Source of the DNA: Pirellulaceae bacterium
GTDB lineage: Bacteria; Planctomycetota; Planctomycetia; Pirellulales; Pirellulaceae
DNA: 64,000 nt
Direction of reading: 5' to 3'
Assembly (NCBI GenBank): GCA_019636385.1
Contig: JAHBXT010000004.1
Span: 248,001 to 312,000, forward strand
Shown: positions 46,790 through 55,947 of the stretch, one piece after another
How positions within the stretch are numbered: the stretch's first letter is position 1
How the letters are laid out: each line of letters starts with the position of its first letter
Position numbers and translations under genes: made by a program
Notes under the pieces: model-generated
Seen by the model: only the letters and a program-made list of their open reading frames with translations
What the model was told of the DNA's origin: nothing
The model's database searches: none

Positions 46790-47686
46790 CTACCAACTCA
46801 ACTGCTCGGGGAAGTAGCGAGCGATCAACTCTTGATAGAAGGGGCGCAAGCCTTGGACATCCATGCGCTGGTCGCGTTTGGTGTACAGGTCGTATTGATT
46901 GAAGTCGACTACCCACTTCAGTAACTCTGCATCGCCCTCGGTCAACAAATGCGAATAGGCGTGTTCACGATGAATGGGGTAACAGGAATGGAAGCGAATC
47001 ATGGCCAGAGCTGGTTTGGGGAGATAATCACGGACAACGTGATACAAGTACTCGTCGTGCCCCCAGCTCATCAGCAAGTTCTCTAGACCACAACCGGGCT
47101 GGTAGATTCCGCACTCTGTCTGGAACTGCTCTACATGACGATCAGGATTGTCTTGAAACGCCTCGTAGTACACGATTGACGGACTCCAGCGACACCCCAC
47201 GGGAAAAGTGTCACCAACCACCGCCCACTGCGGTTCACCCCACAGACAGAGAATTTTTCCCAAATCATGAACTAGCCCGGCCAAGATGAACCAGTCCGGG
47301 CGACCGTCGGTCCGAATGGCTTCTGCCGTCTGCAGTAGATGCTCGATCTGCGGTAGATCAATATCCGGATCGCTGTCATCTACCAATTGATTCAGGTATT
47401 CCATTGCCTCCCAAATACCCATGCGTCGTCGCGATAAACCAAGATATTCGGCCCGTTTGCTGCGCACAAAATCAACCGTCTGGTGGCGATGATTGAGGCG
47501 GTAGAATTCACGAACACTGGGGCGGGCTTCGGCCGCATAATTGCGAAAGCGATCTGCTTGCTGGCTGACATTGGCGCTGTGGTGAGTTTGAGGTTCGGGG
47601 TAGCGTTGCAATAAATCATCCTCCCATTCCTCCAAATTCCCTAGCGGATGGGTATCAGGCGATCGTGATGATTGAGGCTGATTCAT
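46790..47686 (-). CDS. myo-Inositol oxygenase-like protein (MIOX)
   Basis: About 298 residues from the ATG at 47686, with GGAG 7 bases upstream. MIOX is a di-iron HD-fold enzyme that cleaves myo-inositol to D-glucuronate. Seen: QTVDFVRSKRAEYLGLSRRRMGIWEAMEYLN, LAGLVHDLGKIL (metal His/Asp), WGEPQWAVVGDTFPVGC, CGLENLLMSWGHDEYLYHVVRD (metal His/Asp), and IRFHSCYPIHREHAY. The family is mainly eukaryotic but occurs in some bacteria, planctomycetes among them. Substrate should be confirmed, since the inositol contacts cannot be checked by eye. Convergent with the radical SAM gene. Confidence 0.9.
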   Translation of the reverse strand: MNQPQSSRSPDTHPLGNLEEWEDDLLQRYPEPQTHHSANVSQQADRFRNYAAEARPSVREFYRLNHRHQTVDFVRSKRAEYLGLSRRRMGIWEAMEYLNQLVDDSDPDIDLPQIEHLLQTAEAIRTDGRPDWFILAGLVHDLGKILCLWGEPQWAVVGDTFPVGCRWSPSIVYYEAFQDNPDRHVEQFQTECGIYQPGCGLENLLMSWGHDEYLYHVVRDYLPKPALAMIRFHSCYPIHREHAYSHLLTEGDAELLKWVVDFNQYDLYTKRDQRMDVQGLRPFYQELIARYFPEQLSW

Positions 47687-47789
47687 GTTCGGCTCCGTGG
47701 GACTCAATAAATGACTGTGATTTGACTGCTAGGCGCGCCGTGCGCCGCCAACGCTGTAGCGCTCCAGCCGCCCGTCCAATTCACGGCGG

Positions 47790-48590
47790 CTACTCAAAAG
47801 ACTCATCGTCTCCCGGGAACGATGCGTCTCGTACCGATTGGTTATGGCGCACTACGGCTTGTGTAATCTGGTCAGCCAAGTTGGTCTGTGTGCGTACAAA
47901 CTTGGGAACGCTACTGAGGGTTAGTCCCAAAATGTCGTTGACGACTAACACCTGCCCATCGCAATCCGGACCAGCACCGATGCCAATCGTCGGTACGATT
48001 AACGTTTCCGTAACCCGTTTGGCTAGCGCTCTGGGAACACATTCCATTAGCACGCAAAAAGCTCCGGCTGATTGAGCGGCCTGCGCGTCCTCAATAAGCT
48101 GCTCCGCGTTGCGTTGCACACGATAGCCGCCCAAGGCATGTACACTTTGTGGCCGCAGACCAATGTGGGCCACGACAGGAATTCCGGCGGCAACCAACGA
48201 ACGAATCGTTCGGGCTTGCTCGGCTCCCCCCTCTAACTTGATCGCTTGGCATCCAGTCTTCTTCATAATCCGTGCGGCAGTGCGCAGGGTTTGTCGAACG
48301 CCCAGCTGCCCATGAGGAAACGGTAGATCGACCACGACCATCGCGCGCTGGGCGGCTCGCGCAACCATCTGACCGTGGTAGATCATTTGTTCCAAAGTCG
48401 CTGGCAACGTCGTATCGTGCCCTTGGATGACCATGGCCAAACTATCGCCAACCAACAACATGTCGGTACCGGCTTGGTCCAGCAGCCGCGCCATCGTATA
48501 GTCATAGGCGGTCAACATACTGATTTTCTCACCTCGCCGCTTCATTTGGCTGAGGCTGACCGTCGTCACGCGGCGCGCAGGCTTGTTCAT
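47790..48590 (-). CDS. panB: 3-Methyl-2-oxobutanoate hydroxymethyltransferase
   Basis: PanB makes ketopantoate for pantothenate and coenzyme A. The 266-residue protein has the full pattern: ISMLTAYDYTMARLLDQAG, MLLVGDSLAMVIQGHDTT, VVVDLPFPHGQ, GCQAIKLEGG, VAHIGLRPQSVHALGGY, and FCVLMECVPRALAKRVTE. The catalytic Glu and metal Asp residues are within these. panC is not adjacent. It shares the strand with MIOX, 103 bases upstream of it. Confidence 0.97.
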   Translation of the reverse strand: MNKPARRVTTVSLSQMKRRGEKISMLTAYDYTMARLLDQAGTDMLLVGDSLAMVIQGHDTTLPATLEQMIYHGQMVARAAQRAMVVVDLPFPHGQLGVRQTLRTAARIMKKTGCQAIKLEGGAEQARTIRSLVAAGIPVVAHIGLRPQSVHALGGYRVQRNAEQLIEDAQAAQSAGAFCVLMECVPRALAKRVTETLIVPTIGIGAGPDCDGQVLVVNDILGLTLSSVPKFVRTQTNLADQITQAVVRHNQSVRDASFPGDDESFE

Positions 48591-49032
48591 TAGGGATTTC
48601 TAATAGTTGGTTCGAGTCACGTTGCTCTTTTTCAGTAATGCTGCTCAATCCAGCACTGGCACCAGCTTACCTTACGCAGTTTCAGTTACAATAAACTTAA
48701 GTTAGCGCATCAGGCGGCCAATTGCGGTGCAGACTATGGGACTGAACTGTGAACGTTTATTTTACACTGACAATCACGTTTTATGAAACACTGGCTGGGA
48801 GCACTATTGCATGGTGATGCTCTTGAAGTCGAAAGCCGAGGTCGTTCCCTGCAACCCGAACTGAGGCCCAGCAGAATTATGACATTCTGCCAGGGCCGAT
48901 CCGCTAGTGAAAACTAATCAGAGTCTGGGCCGAGCCGGTAAGAAGCAAGAACCTGGGCGGACTCCTAGCAGTCTTACTAAAGGTAATATTCAATAGCGGG
49001 CAGCAAGCTAGAGTTGGCCCCAGGAGTCATTG
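48591..49032. other. Divergent intergenic region with a long stem-loop
   Basis: About 440 bases between panB (minus) and nadE (plus), without a coding frame that can be supported. The stem-loop at 48865-48897 is GGCCC-A-GCAGAAT / ATTCTGC-CA-GGGCC with a 6-base loop; 12 pairs are possible around a small bulge. It might be part of a leader or a small RNA. An AGGAG precedes the nadE ATG. Confidence 0.5.
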
Positions 49033-51036
49033 ATGCAAGATTGGGGCTTTGTCCGTGTTACGGCGGCCAGTCATCCGGTTTGTGTGGCCGATCCCAACGC
49101 GAATGGCGACAACGTAATTGCCGCGCTCAAGATGCACTCCGACAGCAGCGTCGTCGTTTTTGGCGAATTATCGCTCTGCGGATACTCGTGTGGCGATTTG
49201 TTTGCCCAAGATGTCTTGTTGCAATCAAGTCTGCGAGCCTTGAACAGAATCGCCCAGGCGACTGGTACGACGGACCAATTGGTCCTGGTCGGTCTGCCTT
49301 TAGCTGTAGAGGGACGGCTGTACAATGTAGCCGCGGCGCTCCATGCGGGCTGCGTCGTAGCCCTGGTTCCCAAACAGTACTTGCCAAACTACCAAGAGTT
49401 CTACGAAGCTCGATGGTTTACTGCGGCCGACAGTAATTTGCCCAGCCACGTCCAGTTGGAAGGCCACGGCCTGGTACCGTTTGGAATCGATCTACTGATT
49501 CGTCGTGGAGGCTTGAAGATTGGTATTGAGCTGTGCGAGGATTTGTGGATGCCCGTGCCGCCCAGCAGCTTACAAGCCACTGCTGGAGCCAATTTAATTC
49601 TGAACCTTTCGGCTAGCAATGAACTGATTGGCAAAGCCGATTGGCGCAAGGTGTTGGTCACCAGTCAATCGGGCCGCTGTCTGGCCGCCTATGCTTACGC
49701 CAGCGCTGGCCCCAGCGAATCAACGACCGACGTCGTGTTTGGTGGGCACTGCTTGATCGCCGAAGGCGGCAGGTTGCTGGCGGAGTCAAAACGTGTTGGC
49801 AACTCCGACAATCGCCCCGTTCAGCAGACACAGGCGACTGCCGATATTGATCTACAGCGTATCGAACACGATCGTCGCCTAACAACTAGTTGGCAGGTCG
49901 CCTGCCAGCGCAGTCGCACGGTATTTCGAACTATTGAATTGCCTTCCTCAAAGTCTACTGCGGACGGTGGATTGCGCCATGTCAGTGGCCGACCGTTTGT
50001 GCCAGAGGACCCAGCTACGCTACATGGTCGTTGCGAAGAGATCTTTGGAATTCAGTGTGCCGCTCTGGCCAAGCGGATTGGTCGCCTGCCGGCGCATACG
50101 CCGCTGAGTATTGGCGTGTCTGGTGGCTTGGACAGTACACTCGCGCTGTTGGTCGCGGTGCGAACTTGCCAGCAATATGATTGGCCCGTCCAGCGGATTG
50201 TGGGACTGACCATGCCCGGCTTTGGTACCACCGCCAAAACGCTCGGCGTTGCCCAGGCGCTGATGAAGCATCTGTCGGTGACCAGTCAGACTATTGACAT
50301 CCGCCAATTGTGTTTAGATACGTTTTTGGGAATCGATCATGCTCCGTTTGGAATTCCGTTGGCGGGGCTGGACATGTCGGAATTTGAAAAGCGGCTACAA
50401 AGCTTGCCGACAGATGCCCGAAACGATCTGACTTTTGAAAACGTACAGGCACGTGTACGAACGCTGCTGCTCATGAGCCGTGGATTTGTACTTGGCACTG
50501 GCGATCTTTCAGAACAGGCACTTGGTTGGAGTACCTACAATGGCGATCATATGTCGATGTATAATGTGAATACATCGATACCCAAGACGCTGGTGCGGTT
50601 CTTGATTTCCTATCTAGCTGAACATCAATTCCAATCGCCGGTTCGCGAGTGCCTGCAACAAGTGGTCGCCGCTCCGATATCACCTGAGCTACTACCCAAA
50701 TCGGCTAGTGGCGAAGTATTGCAGAGGACGGAAGACAGCATCGGACCGTATGAACTGCACGACTTTTTCTTGTACCACCTTATTCGCGGCGGTGCCTCAC
50801 CCAAAAAGATACTGCACTTGGCTGCTGGAGCTCAATTCAGCCGCCATTATGAAGCGGACGAAGTTCGTCGCACACTGAGCATCTTCCTCAAGCGATTCTT
50901 TAGCAACCAATTCAAACGTTCCTGTGTCCCTGACGGCCCCAAGGTCGGCAGCGTCAGCCTCTCACCGCGCGGCGACTGGCGCATGCCCAGCGACGCCGAC
51001 GTCGCCGCCTGGCTGGCCGATTGGGATAGCTTGTAA
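49033..51036 (+). CDS. nadE: Glutamine-dependent NAD+ synthetase
   Basis: About 667 residues from the ATG at 49033, with AGGAG 7 bases upstream. NadE turns nicotinate adenine dinucleotide into NAD+, using ammonia from glutamine. Residues ~1-290 are the nitrilase-type glutaminase: FGELSLCGYSCGDLF (Glu), LVPKQYLPNYQEFYE (Lys), GIELCEDLWMP (Cys). The synthetase part begins near residue 350, with IGVSGGLDSTLALL as the P-loop, GTGDLSEQALGWSTYNGDHMSMYNVN, and a C-terminal FSRHYEADEVRRT region. Its last 75 bases overlap the convergent hydrolase gene. Confidence 0.97.
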   Translation: MQDWGFVRVTAASHPVCVADPNANGDNVIAALKMHSDSSVVVFGELSLCGYSCGDLFAQDVLLQSSLRALNRIAQATGTTDQLVLVGLPLAVEGRLYNVAAALHAGCVVALVPKQYLPNYQEFYEARWFTAADSNLPSHVQLEGHGLVPFGIDLLIRRGGLKIGIELCEDLWMPVPPSSLQATAGANLILNLSASNELIGKADWRKVLVTSQSGRCLAAYAYASAGPSESTTDVVFGGHCLIAEGGRLLAESKRVGNSDNRPVQQTQATADIDLQRIEHDRRLTTSWQVACQRSRTVFRTIELPSSKSTADGGLRHVSGRPFVPEDPATLHGRCEEIFGIQCAALAKRIGRLPAHTPLSIGVSGGLDSTLALLVAVRTCQQYDWPVQRIVGLTMPGFGTTAKTLGVAQALMKHLSVTSQTIDIRQLCLDTFLGIDHAPFGIPLAGLDMSEFEKRLQSLPTDARNDLTFENVQARVRTLLLMSRGFVLGTGDLSEQALGWSTYNGDHMSMYNVNTSIPKTLVRFLISYLAEHQFQSPVRECLQQVVAAPISPELLPKSASGEVLQRTEDSIGPYELHDFFLYHLIRGGASPKKILHLAAGAQFSRHYEADEVRRTLSIFLKRFFSNQFKRSCVPDGPKVGSVSLSPRGDWRMPSDADVAAWLADWDSL

Positions 51037-51924
51037 CTGGCCTGATCCAAAACCACCTGCTGAGGTCGCCGGGGCGCTTGATTCCAGTGTTTGCGGGAAA
51101 TGAGTCTGCATCCAGTTCGCGACTTCATTGACGACTAAGGCCCGATCCTCGGCGAGTCGTGCAACATGGTCAATGTGGGGATAGTAGCGGACGGTGAAGG
51201 CAGGGTTCCCCGCAAGTCGTGGAAACATTTCGCTGAATTGCCCTAGGCCGTTGAAATAGCTGTGTGCCCCACCGGTGTAGAGCCACAAGCTCTTGACGTT
51301 TCGTTCGGCAAGCGATTCTAATTCCGCCTCGCATTGCTGACGTTCCGGGAACTCGCGAATGTCGTCGCCTACCGGGAAAGCAGACCCGCTTTCGGCCATC
51401 ATCCGAAATTTCCTGGATTTCTCGTCGAGGGCATGTTGCAAACGTCCCCAAAGTTTCCGGGGTCGGTGATACAACCATTTTCGAACTGCATGGCCGCGCG
51501 TTGGGAATCCGCAACCATCCATCAAAGCTAAGCCAACAATGCGACGATCTTTCAGTGCCGCCTGCACTGCGTCATCTGCACCGGAGCACAACCCGAACAG
51601 CACGAATCTCGATAGGTTAAATTGATTTTCGACATGGTCCATGGCGGTGACAATTTCGCTGGTCGCGCGCTCGAGCGAAGAGCCTTCAGAGGCGACTCCA
51701 AAACTCTCGCCAATGCCTGACAGACAGAAGCGAAGCGAAACAAAATGAGATGAGGCAAGCCGCCGCGCGATCAGGACGTGCATCCTCAGCGGCCCCACGT
51801 GATGCAACATACCAGGGGTGAGCAGAAGCAGAGCGGTATTGCGTCTGGGCGCTTCTGGGACTGGCTCGCTGGAAACGCCGACCAAATGCCTCCATTGACC
51901 AAAGACCTGGGCCTTTTCATTCAT
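50962..51924 (-). CDS. Alpha/beta hydrolase with a GxCxG elbow, third gene of the PCP operon
   Basis: 320 residues with the alpha/beta-hydrolase fold. The nucleophile elbow is FGLCSGAD, so Cys113 replaces the usual Ser (GxCxG). A Ser is at 114, one place later. Earlier comes RFCLSGIGES, the family's oxyanion-type region, and the probable catalytic His is in YYPHIDHVARL. As I recall, the exosortase-associated hydrolase 1 family has a closely similar GLC elbow. Its start overlaps the stop of the adenylation-protein gene (4 bases), so the two are co-translated. The C-terminal Gly/Ala-rich tail overlaps nadE by 75 bases. A thioesterase or acyl-transfer role on the PCP-bound product is inference. 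Confidence 0.8.
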   Translation of the reverse strand: MNEKAQVFGQWRHLVGVSSEPVPEAPRRNTALLLLTPGMLHHVGPLRMHVLIARRLASSHFVSLRFCLSGIGESFGVASEGSSLERATSEIVTAMDHVENQFNLSRFVLFGLCSGADDAVQAALKDRRIVGLALMDGCGFPTRGHAVRKWLYHRPRKLWGRLQHALDEKSRKFRMMAESGSAFPVGDDIREFPERQQCEAELESLAERNVKSLWLYTGGAHSYFNGLGQFSEMFPRLAGNPAFTVRYYPHIDHVARLAEDRALVVNEVANWMQTHFPQTLESSAPATSAGGFGSGQLQAIPIGQPGGDVGVAGHAPVAAR

Positions 51925-54641
51925 CGTGCGTTGACTCCCAACAATCTTCCAAGGGTCGCGGCAATCTCAGGACTCGCGAAGGCAGTATTGCAATAACGAA
52001 ACTCATGCCACCGAATCTCGTCGCAGGTTTCAAATAGCGGGATGGACGGGTTCAAATGCAACCCTTCAACTTGGCAGTAGTTGGCACTGGTCACAATTGT
52101 CAGCGGCACGCCCGAACCTTGGGTGCCAATCAGCGGGTCCGGATGAAATTCCAAACGCTCGTAGCTTTGTCGTTTGCAGATGGGCAATTCAAGGCCGAAT
52201 GTTTGAGCAACATCGGTGCGCCGTCGTACTGGAAAATCGGTCATGCTCGACAAGTTTTGATGTTGAAACGCGTCCAGCATGGACAAATATCCTCGACCTG
52301 ATTGCACAGGATCCCAGTAGATCACGCGATCGGCGTACGGAGCCTGGTCGGAGGTCCCATCCAAACTCTCCTGAACAATCAAGGCACCCAATCGAACGGC
52401 GAGCACGGTCAGATGGTCGATATCGGCGCGAGCGCGATACATCGCGGCAATACTGCGCAGTTCGTCCTTCCAAGTGTCAACCTGCCCGTCACTGTTGACA
52501 CCGGAGGAGTTGCCACATGCAGAAAAATCGAAACGCATCACGTCAAGGCCTGACTTGGCGAAGTGCATCGCCATTTGCTGGACATTGCGACTGGCGCGTA
52601 CATATTCGTGACCATCCGCGTGACAGATTAACAGCCCACAGCGGTTACCGGGTTGAAACTTTCGTGGAACGTAACGGATCACAAACAATTGTTCGTTTCC
52701 GACGGGGTAAAAGAACGCATCGATGTCGGGCATCCGCTGGCGAATACGCTGACCAGCGGCCTCGTCGGGCTGGGCGGTTACCGCACCGCCAAGTTGCTTA
52801 GTCAATAACGCCGCGATGGATGCGATGGTCGGATTTGCAAAGAAATCACGAACCGGGATTGCGAGATCGTACTCGCGACGAATCCCTGCGATGACGCGGG
52901 TTACCAGCAGCGAACTGCCACCAATCGTGAAAAAATCGTCGTGGATTCCAATACCCGATACGCCCAGCACCTGCTCCCACAATTCAACCAGCATTGTTTC
53001 GATTGCGTTTCTTGGGGACTCGAAATCACTCTGGCGTGGAACTTCTCCGGTGGCTGGATCAGGAAGTCGCTGGCGATCGATTTTGCCGTTGATGGTTTTG
53101 GGAAACGCGTCAACAAAACAATAGCGGCTGGGAATCATGTAGCTGGGAAGGCAGTCGCGCAGATACTCAGCCAGTTCGGCAGCGGTGACCGCGTTGCTAC
53201 CGGTGGCAACGTAAGCGATCAGCGCTTTCTTGCCATCGACGTCACTATGTGTGACTAGCGACTCCAGCACGCGCGCGTGGCTTGAAATATGATATTCAAT
53301 CTCACCTGGTTCGATTCTGTAGGAGCCCAATTTGATTTGATGGTCAATGCGGCCTGCATATTCGATGTCCCCGCTAGGAAGCCAACGTGCCAGGTCGCCT
53401 GTCTTATAGACGCGTGTGCTGCGCTCGATTCCCATTTGATCCGGGAGGGATATAGTTCGAAACACCAAGCTGGTCCGCTCTGGCAAATTCAGATAGCCGC
53501 GCGCCAGCGCGGGGCCACCGATATACAGATCGCCGGTTTCGCCTGGCTGAACGGGGCGATCGACCGAATTCAAAATGTAAGCTGTGTAGCCCTTGAGTGG
53601 CTTGCCGATCGGCATGTTGTCGCCGTCCCAATCGGGCTCGGGAATAAACACTGTGGCCGTGACGGTTGTTTCAGTCGGTCCATAGGCGTTGCACCACAAA
53701 AGCTGATGGCGGCACAGCGATTTCCAACGATGGTAGTGCGCTGGTGAAACTTTTTCTCCCGTGGCCAAGACCATACGGAGTGATTCGGGAACGGCATCGT
53801 GACTGGCATGCATTAAATCCACCCATTCATGCCAATAAGCCGTCGCGCAGTGCAACGCTGTGATTTTGAATTCGCGAATGATGGCGGAGAGTTCATTATC
53901 CGACGCTGAACGCGTGAGCGGGCGGACAACGACGGTGCTGCCGACCATCAGCGGCGGAAAGATCTCCTCGATCGCAATGTCGAAGTTCAGGGTCGAAAAC
54001 TGCAACGTGCGGTCAGCCGCAGTGAGCTGATAAATCTCGACATCTGCAGCGCAGTAAGTCGCTAACGCTCGGTGTTCAATTTCGACGCCTTTCGGGTTTC
54101 CGGTCGACCCCGAAGTGTACATGATATAAGCCAAGTCCTCGCCAAGTATCGTGCCTTTCGGCTGGCGATCACTTGCCGAGTTCCAGACTTCATCTGCTGG
54201 ACACAAGATTTGGAGCTGTAAAGTTGGGTCAGCAAACAGCGATCGATAGGGCGCGTCACAGATAATCCGGCGGACGCGAGCGTCCTCCACCATGTATCGC
54301 AAACGCTCGACGGGGTACGCTGGGTCGAGCGGAACGAAGGCATTGCGGGAGCGCATGATGCCGATCATCGCTGCGATCGCCCCAGCGGAACGATCAAGGC
54401 ACAGACCGATATGCTGATGCGGCGTGGGATCGAGGCTCAGCAAATGATTGGCGATACGGTTGGCCCAGCGATCCAGCTCATGGTACGTATAGCAGGTTTC
54501 GCCATGCACGATCGCTGTCGCAGACCCGTAATCGCGACAGACCTGGTCGAAACGATCTAGAAAAGTCTCCACTGTCGGCCAGGCGACAACGGGAGCCATC
54601 GCTAGGCAAGAGGGAGATAGGATAGCGTTAACTATTGACAT
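51921..54641 (-). CDS. Adenylation-PCP-hydrolase fusion (NRPS-like)
   Basis: 906 residues in three parts. (1) Adenylation domain, ~20-530: YTSGSTGNPKG at 175-185 (A3), FDIAIEE at 220-226, NAYGPTETTV at 318-327 (A5), YKTGDLARWLPSGDIEYAGR (A7/A8), KTINGKIDRQRL with catalytic Lys520. Asp221 sits where amino-acid-activating domains hold their alpha-amine Asp, so an amino acid is the likely substrate. (2) Carrier domain, ~540-620: DDFFTIGGSSLL, Ser577 being the phosphopantetheine site. (3) Hydrolase-like C-terminus, ~640-906: FDFSACGNSSG, but its nucleophile place reads AVRLG (Arg750), so this module is probably not a normal hydrolase. There is no condensation domain. It sits between the EctB-like gene and a hydrolase gene, overlapping both. 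Confidence 0.88.
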   Translation of the reverse strand: MSIVNAILSPSCLAMAPVVAWPTVETFLDRFDQVCRDYGSATAIVHGETCYTYHELDRWANRIANHLLSLDPTPHQHIGLCLDRSAGAIAAMIGIMRSRNAFVPLDPAYPVERLRYMVEDARVRRIICDAPYRSLFADPTLQLQILCPADEVWNSASDRQPKGTILGEDLAYIMYTSGSTGNPKGVEIEHRALATYCAADVEIYQLTAADRTLQFSTLNFDIAIEEIFPPLMVGSTVVVRPLTRSASDNELSAIIREFKITALHCATAYWHEWVDLMHASHDAVPESLRMVLATGEKVSPAHYHRWKSLCRHQLLWCNAYGPTETTVTATVFIPEPDWDGDNMPIGKPLKGYTAYILNSVDRPVQPGETGDLYIGGPALARGYLNLPERTSLVFRTISLPDQMGIERSTRVYKTGDLARWLPSGDIEYAGRIDHQIKLGSYRIEPGEIEYHISSHARVLESLVTHSDVDGKKALIAYVATGSNAVTAAELAEYLRDCLPSYMIPSRYCFVDAFPKTINGKIDRQRLPDPATGEVPRQSDFESPRNAIETMLVELWEQVLGVSGIGIHDDFFTIGGSSLLVTRVIAGIRREYDLAIPVRDFFANPTIASIAALLTKQLGGAVTAQPDEAAGQRIRQRMPDIDAFFYPVGNEQLFVIRYVPRKFQPGNRCGLLICHADGHEYVRASRNVQQMAMHFAKSGLDVMRFDFSACGNSSGVNSDGQVDTWKDELRSIAAMYRARADIDHLTVLAVRLGALIVQESLDGTSDQAPYADRVIYWDPVQSGRGYLSMLDAFQHQNLSSMTDFPVRRRTDVAQTFGLELPICKRQSYERLEFHPDPLIGTQGSGVPLTIVTSANYCQVEGLHLNPSIPLFETCDEIRWHEFRYCNTAFASPEIAATLGRLLGVNAR

Positions 54642-55947
54642 AGCCGCACCCAGGAACCGAAATGGGAGTGACTATCTTGGCAACAGGAGGCATGGCTGGT
54701 GGCTCTGAGACCACCTCTCGAACCGCCTGCTCCAAGAGCTTCAGCCCCAACGACAACTCGTCGTCGGTGATCGTCAGGGGTGGCAGAAGTTTGACAACAT
54801 GATCGTCAGCGCCCGACGTTTCGATGATGAGTCCTAGTTCAAAGGCGCGTGCGGTTATGCATTTAGCGACTGCGCCCGAAACCACATCCAACCCCCACAC
54901 CATCCCGCGGCCTCGAACGCTCCATGTGTCGTCTCCATATCGCTCGACGATGCCGCGCAAACAAGCCTCAGTCCACTTGGACAAACTTTGAACGTGTTCG
55001 CCCAACCTGTTATCTTTCCAATATTCCAGAACCGCCTTGCCAGCCACGAACGCGAGGTTGTTGCCGCGGAAGGTGCCCGTGTGTTGACCCGGTTGCCACT
55101 GGTCGAACTGAGGTTGGATCAAGACCAATGACATGGGAAGCCCGCCGCCAATCGACTTGGAAAGACAGACCATCGACGGCTTGATTCCGGCAGGTTCGAA
55201 GCTAAAGAACGTCCCGCTGCGTCCATTACCAACTTGGATATCATCGATGATTAGCAGAATCTTGTGATGAGCGCAGATCCGCTGGAGGTTTTGCAGCCAA
55301 GCGGTACTGGCCACTCGAATACCCCCTTCGCCTTGAATCGTTTCCACGATTACAGCGGCGGGCATCGGCAGACCGCTGCTCCTGTCGTCGAGCAACTTTT
55401 CGAGAAGCTGGCTTGTATCTGTCGCACCAAGATAGCCATCGAATGGTAGGTGTGTCACGTTGTTGTGCGAGCCGTAGCACTCATCGTGGTAGTAACGATT
55501 GCCGGTCAGCGCCAGCGCGCCGAGCGAATGCCCGTGATAAGCATTCGTGAATGCCACAATGTGGCTACGGCGAGTGACTTTGCGTGCCAGCTTGATGGCC
55601 GCCTCGACGGCGTTCGTTCCCGTGGGACCGGTAAACTGGACACGGTAATCTAGTCCTCGCGGTTTCAAAATGATGGAGTCGAAGCTTCTCAGGAAAGCGA
55701 CTTTGGCTTCCGTTGCCATGTCAAGGCTATGCAAAATGCCATCGCTGGCAATGTAATCTAGCAGAGCGTCTTTCACGCACCTTGGGTTATGACCGTAGTT
55801 AAGTGCACCAGCACCGGCGAAAAAGTCGAGGTATCGGCGACCTTCGCTGTTGGTCAGCCAGGCTCCACTAGCCGTCGAGAAAACGGTTGGAAACGATCGG
55901 ACGTATCCACGAACCGAGGATTCTATGCTTGCGATGAATTCCAACAT
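54628..55947 (-). CDS. Class III aminotransferase, EctB (diaminobutyrate)-like
   Basis: 439 residues with PLP fold type I: LDFFAGAGALNYGHNP, VQFTGPTGTNAVEAAIKLARKVT, AYHGHSLGALALTG, IVETIQGEGG, LLIIDDIQVGNGRSGTFFS, and CLSKSIGGGLPMSLV with the PLP Lys. The LDFFAGAGALNYGH and FTGPTGTNAVEAA segments are typical of L-2,4-diaminobutyrate:2-oxoglutarate transaminase (EctB, DoeD), so it would make diaminobutyrate from aspartate semialdehyde. ectA and ectC are absent. Its stop overlaps the start of the adenylation gene by 14 bases; it is the first gene of the three-gene operon. The C-terminal tail (~410-439) is unlike EctB and partly Pro-rich. Confidence 0.88.
   Translation of the reverse strand: MLEFIASIESSVRGYVRSFPTVFSTASGAWLTNSEGRRYLDFFAGAGALNYGHNPRCVKDALLDYIASDGILHSLDMATEAKVAFLRSFDSIILKPRGLDYRVQFTGPTGTNAVEAAIKLARKVTRRSHIVAFTNAYHGHSLGALALTGNRYYHDECYGSHNNVTHLPFDGYLGATDTSQLLEKLLDDRSSGLPMPAAVIVETIQGEGGIRVASTAWLQNLQRICAHHKILLIIDDIQVGNGRSGTFFSFEPAGIKPSMVCLSKSIGGGLPMSLVLIQPQFDQWQPGQHTGTFRGNNLAFVAGKAVLEYWKDNRLGEHVQSLSKWTEACLRGIVERYGDDTWSVRGRGMVWGLDVVSGAVAKCITARAFELGLIIETSGADDHVVKLLPPLTITDDELSLGLKLLEQAVREVVSEPPAMPPVAKIVTPISVPGCGYVNS

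Noticed and set aside
48920..48960. SRP (4.5S) RNA-like tip, GCCGGTAAGAAGCAAG
   Set aside because: Resembles the GGAAGNAGCA loop only loosely; the symmetric internal loop and the closing helix cannot be formed.
54628..55947. Ectoine biosynthesis locus
   Set aside because: The aminotransferase is EctB-like, but no ectA acetyltransferase, ectC synthase or ask gene is adjacent; it overlaps an NRPS-like gene instead.
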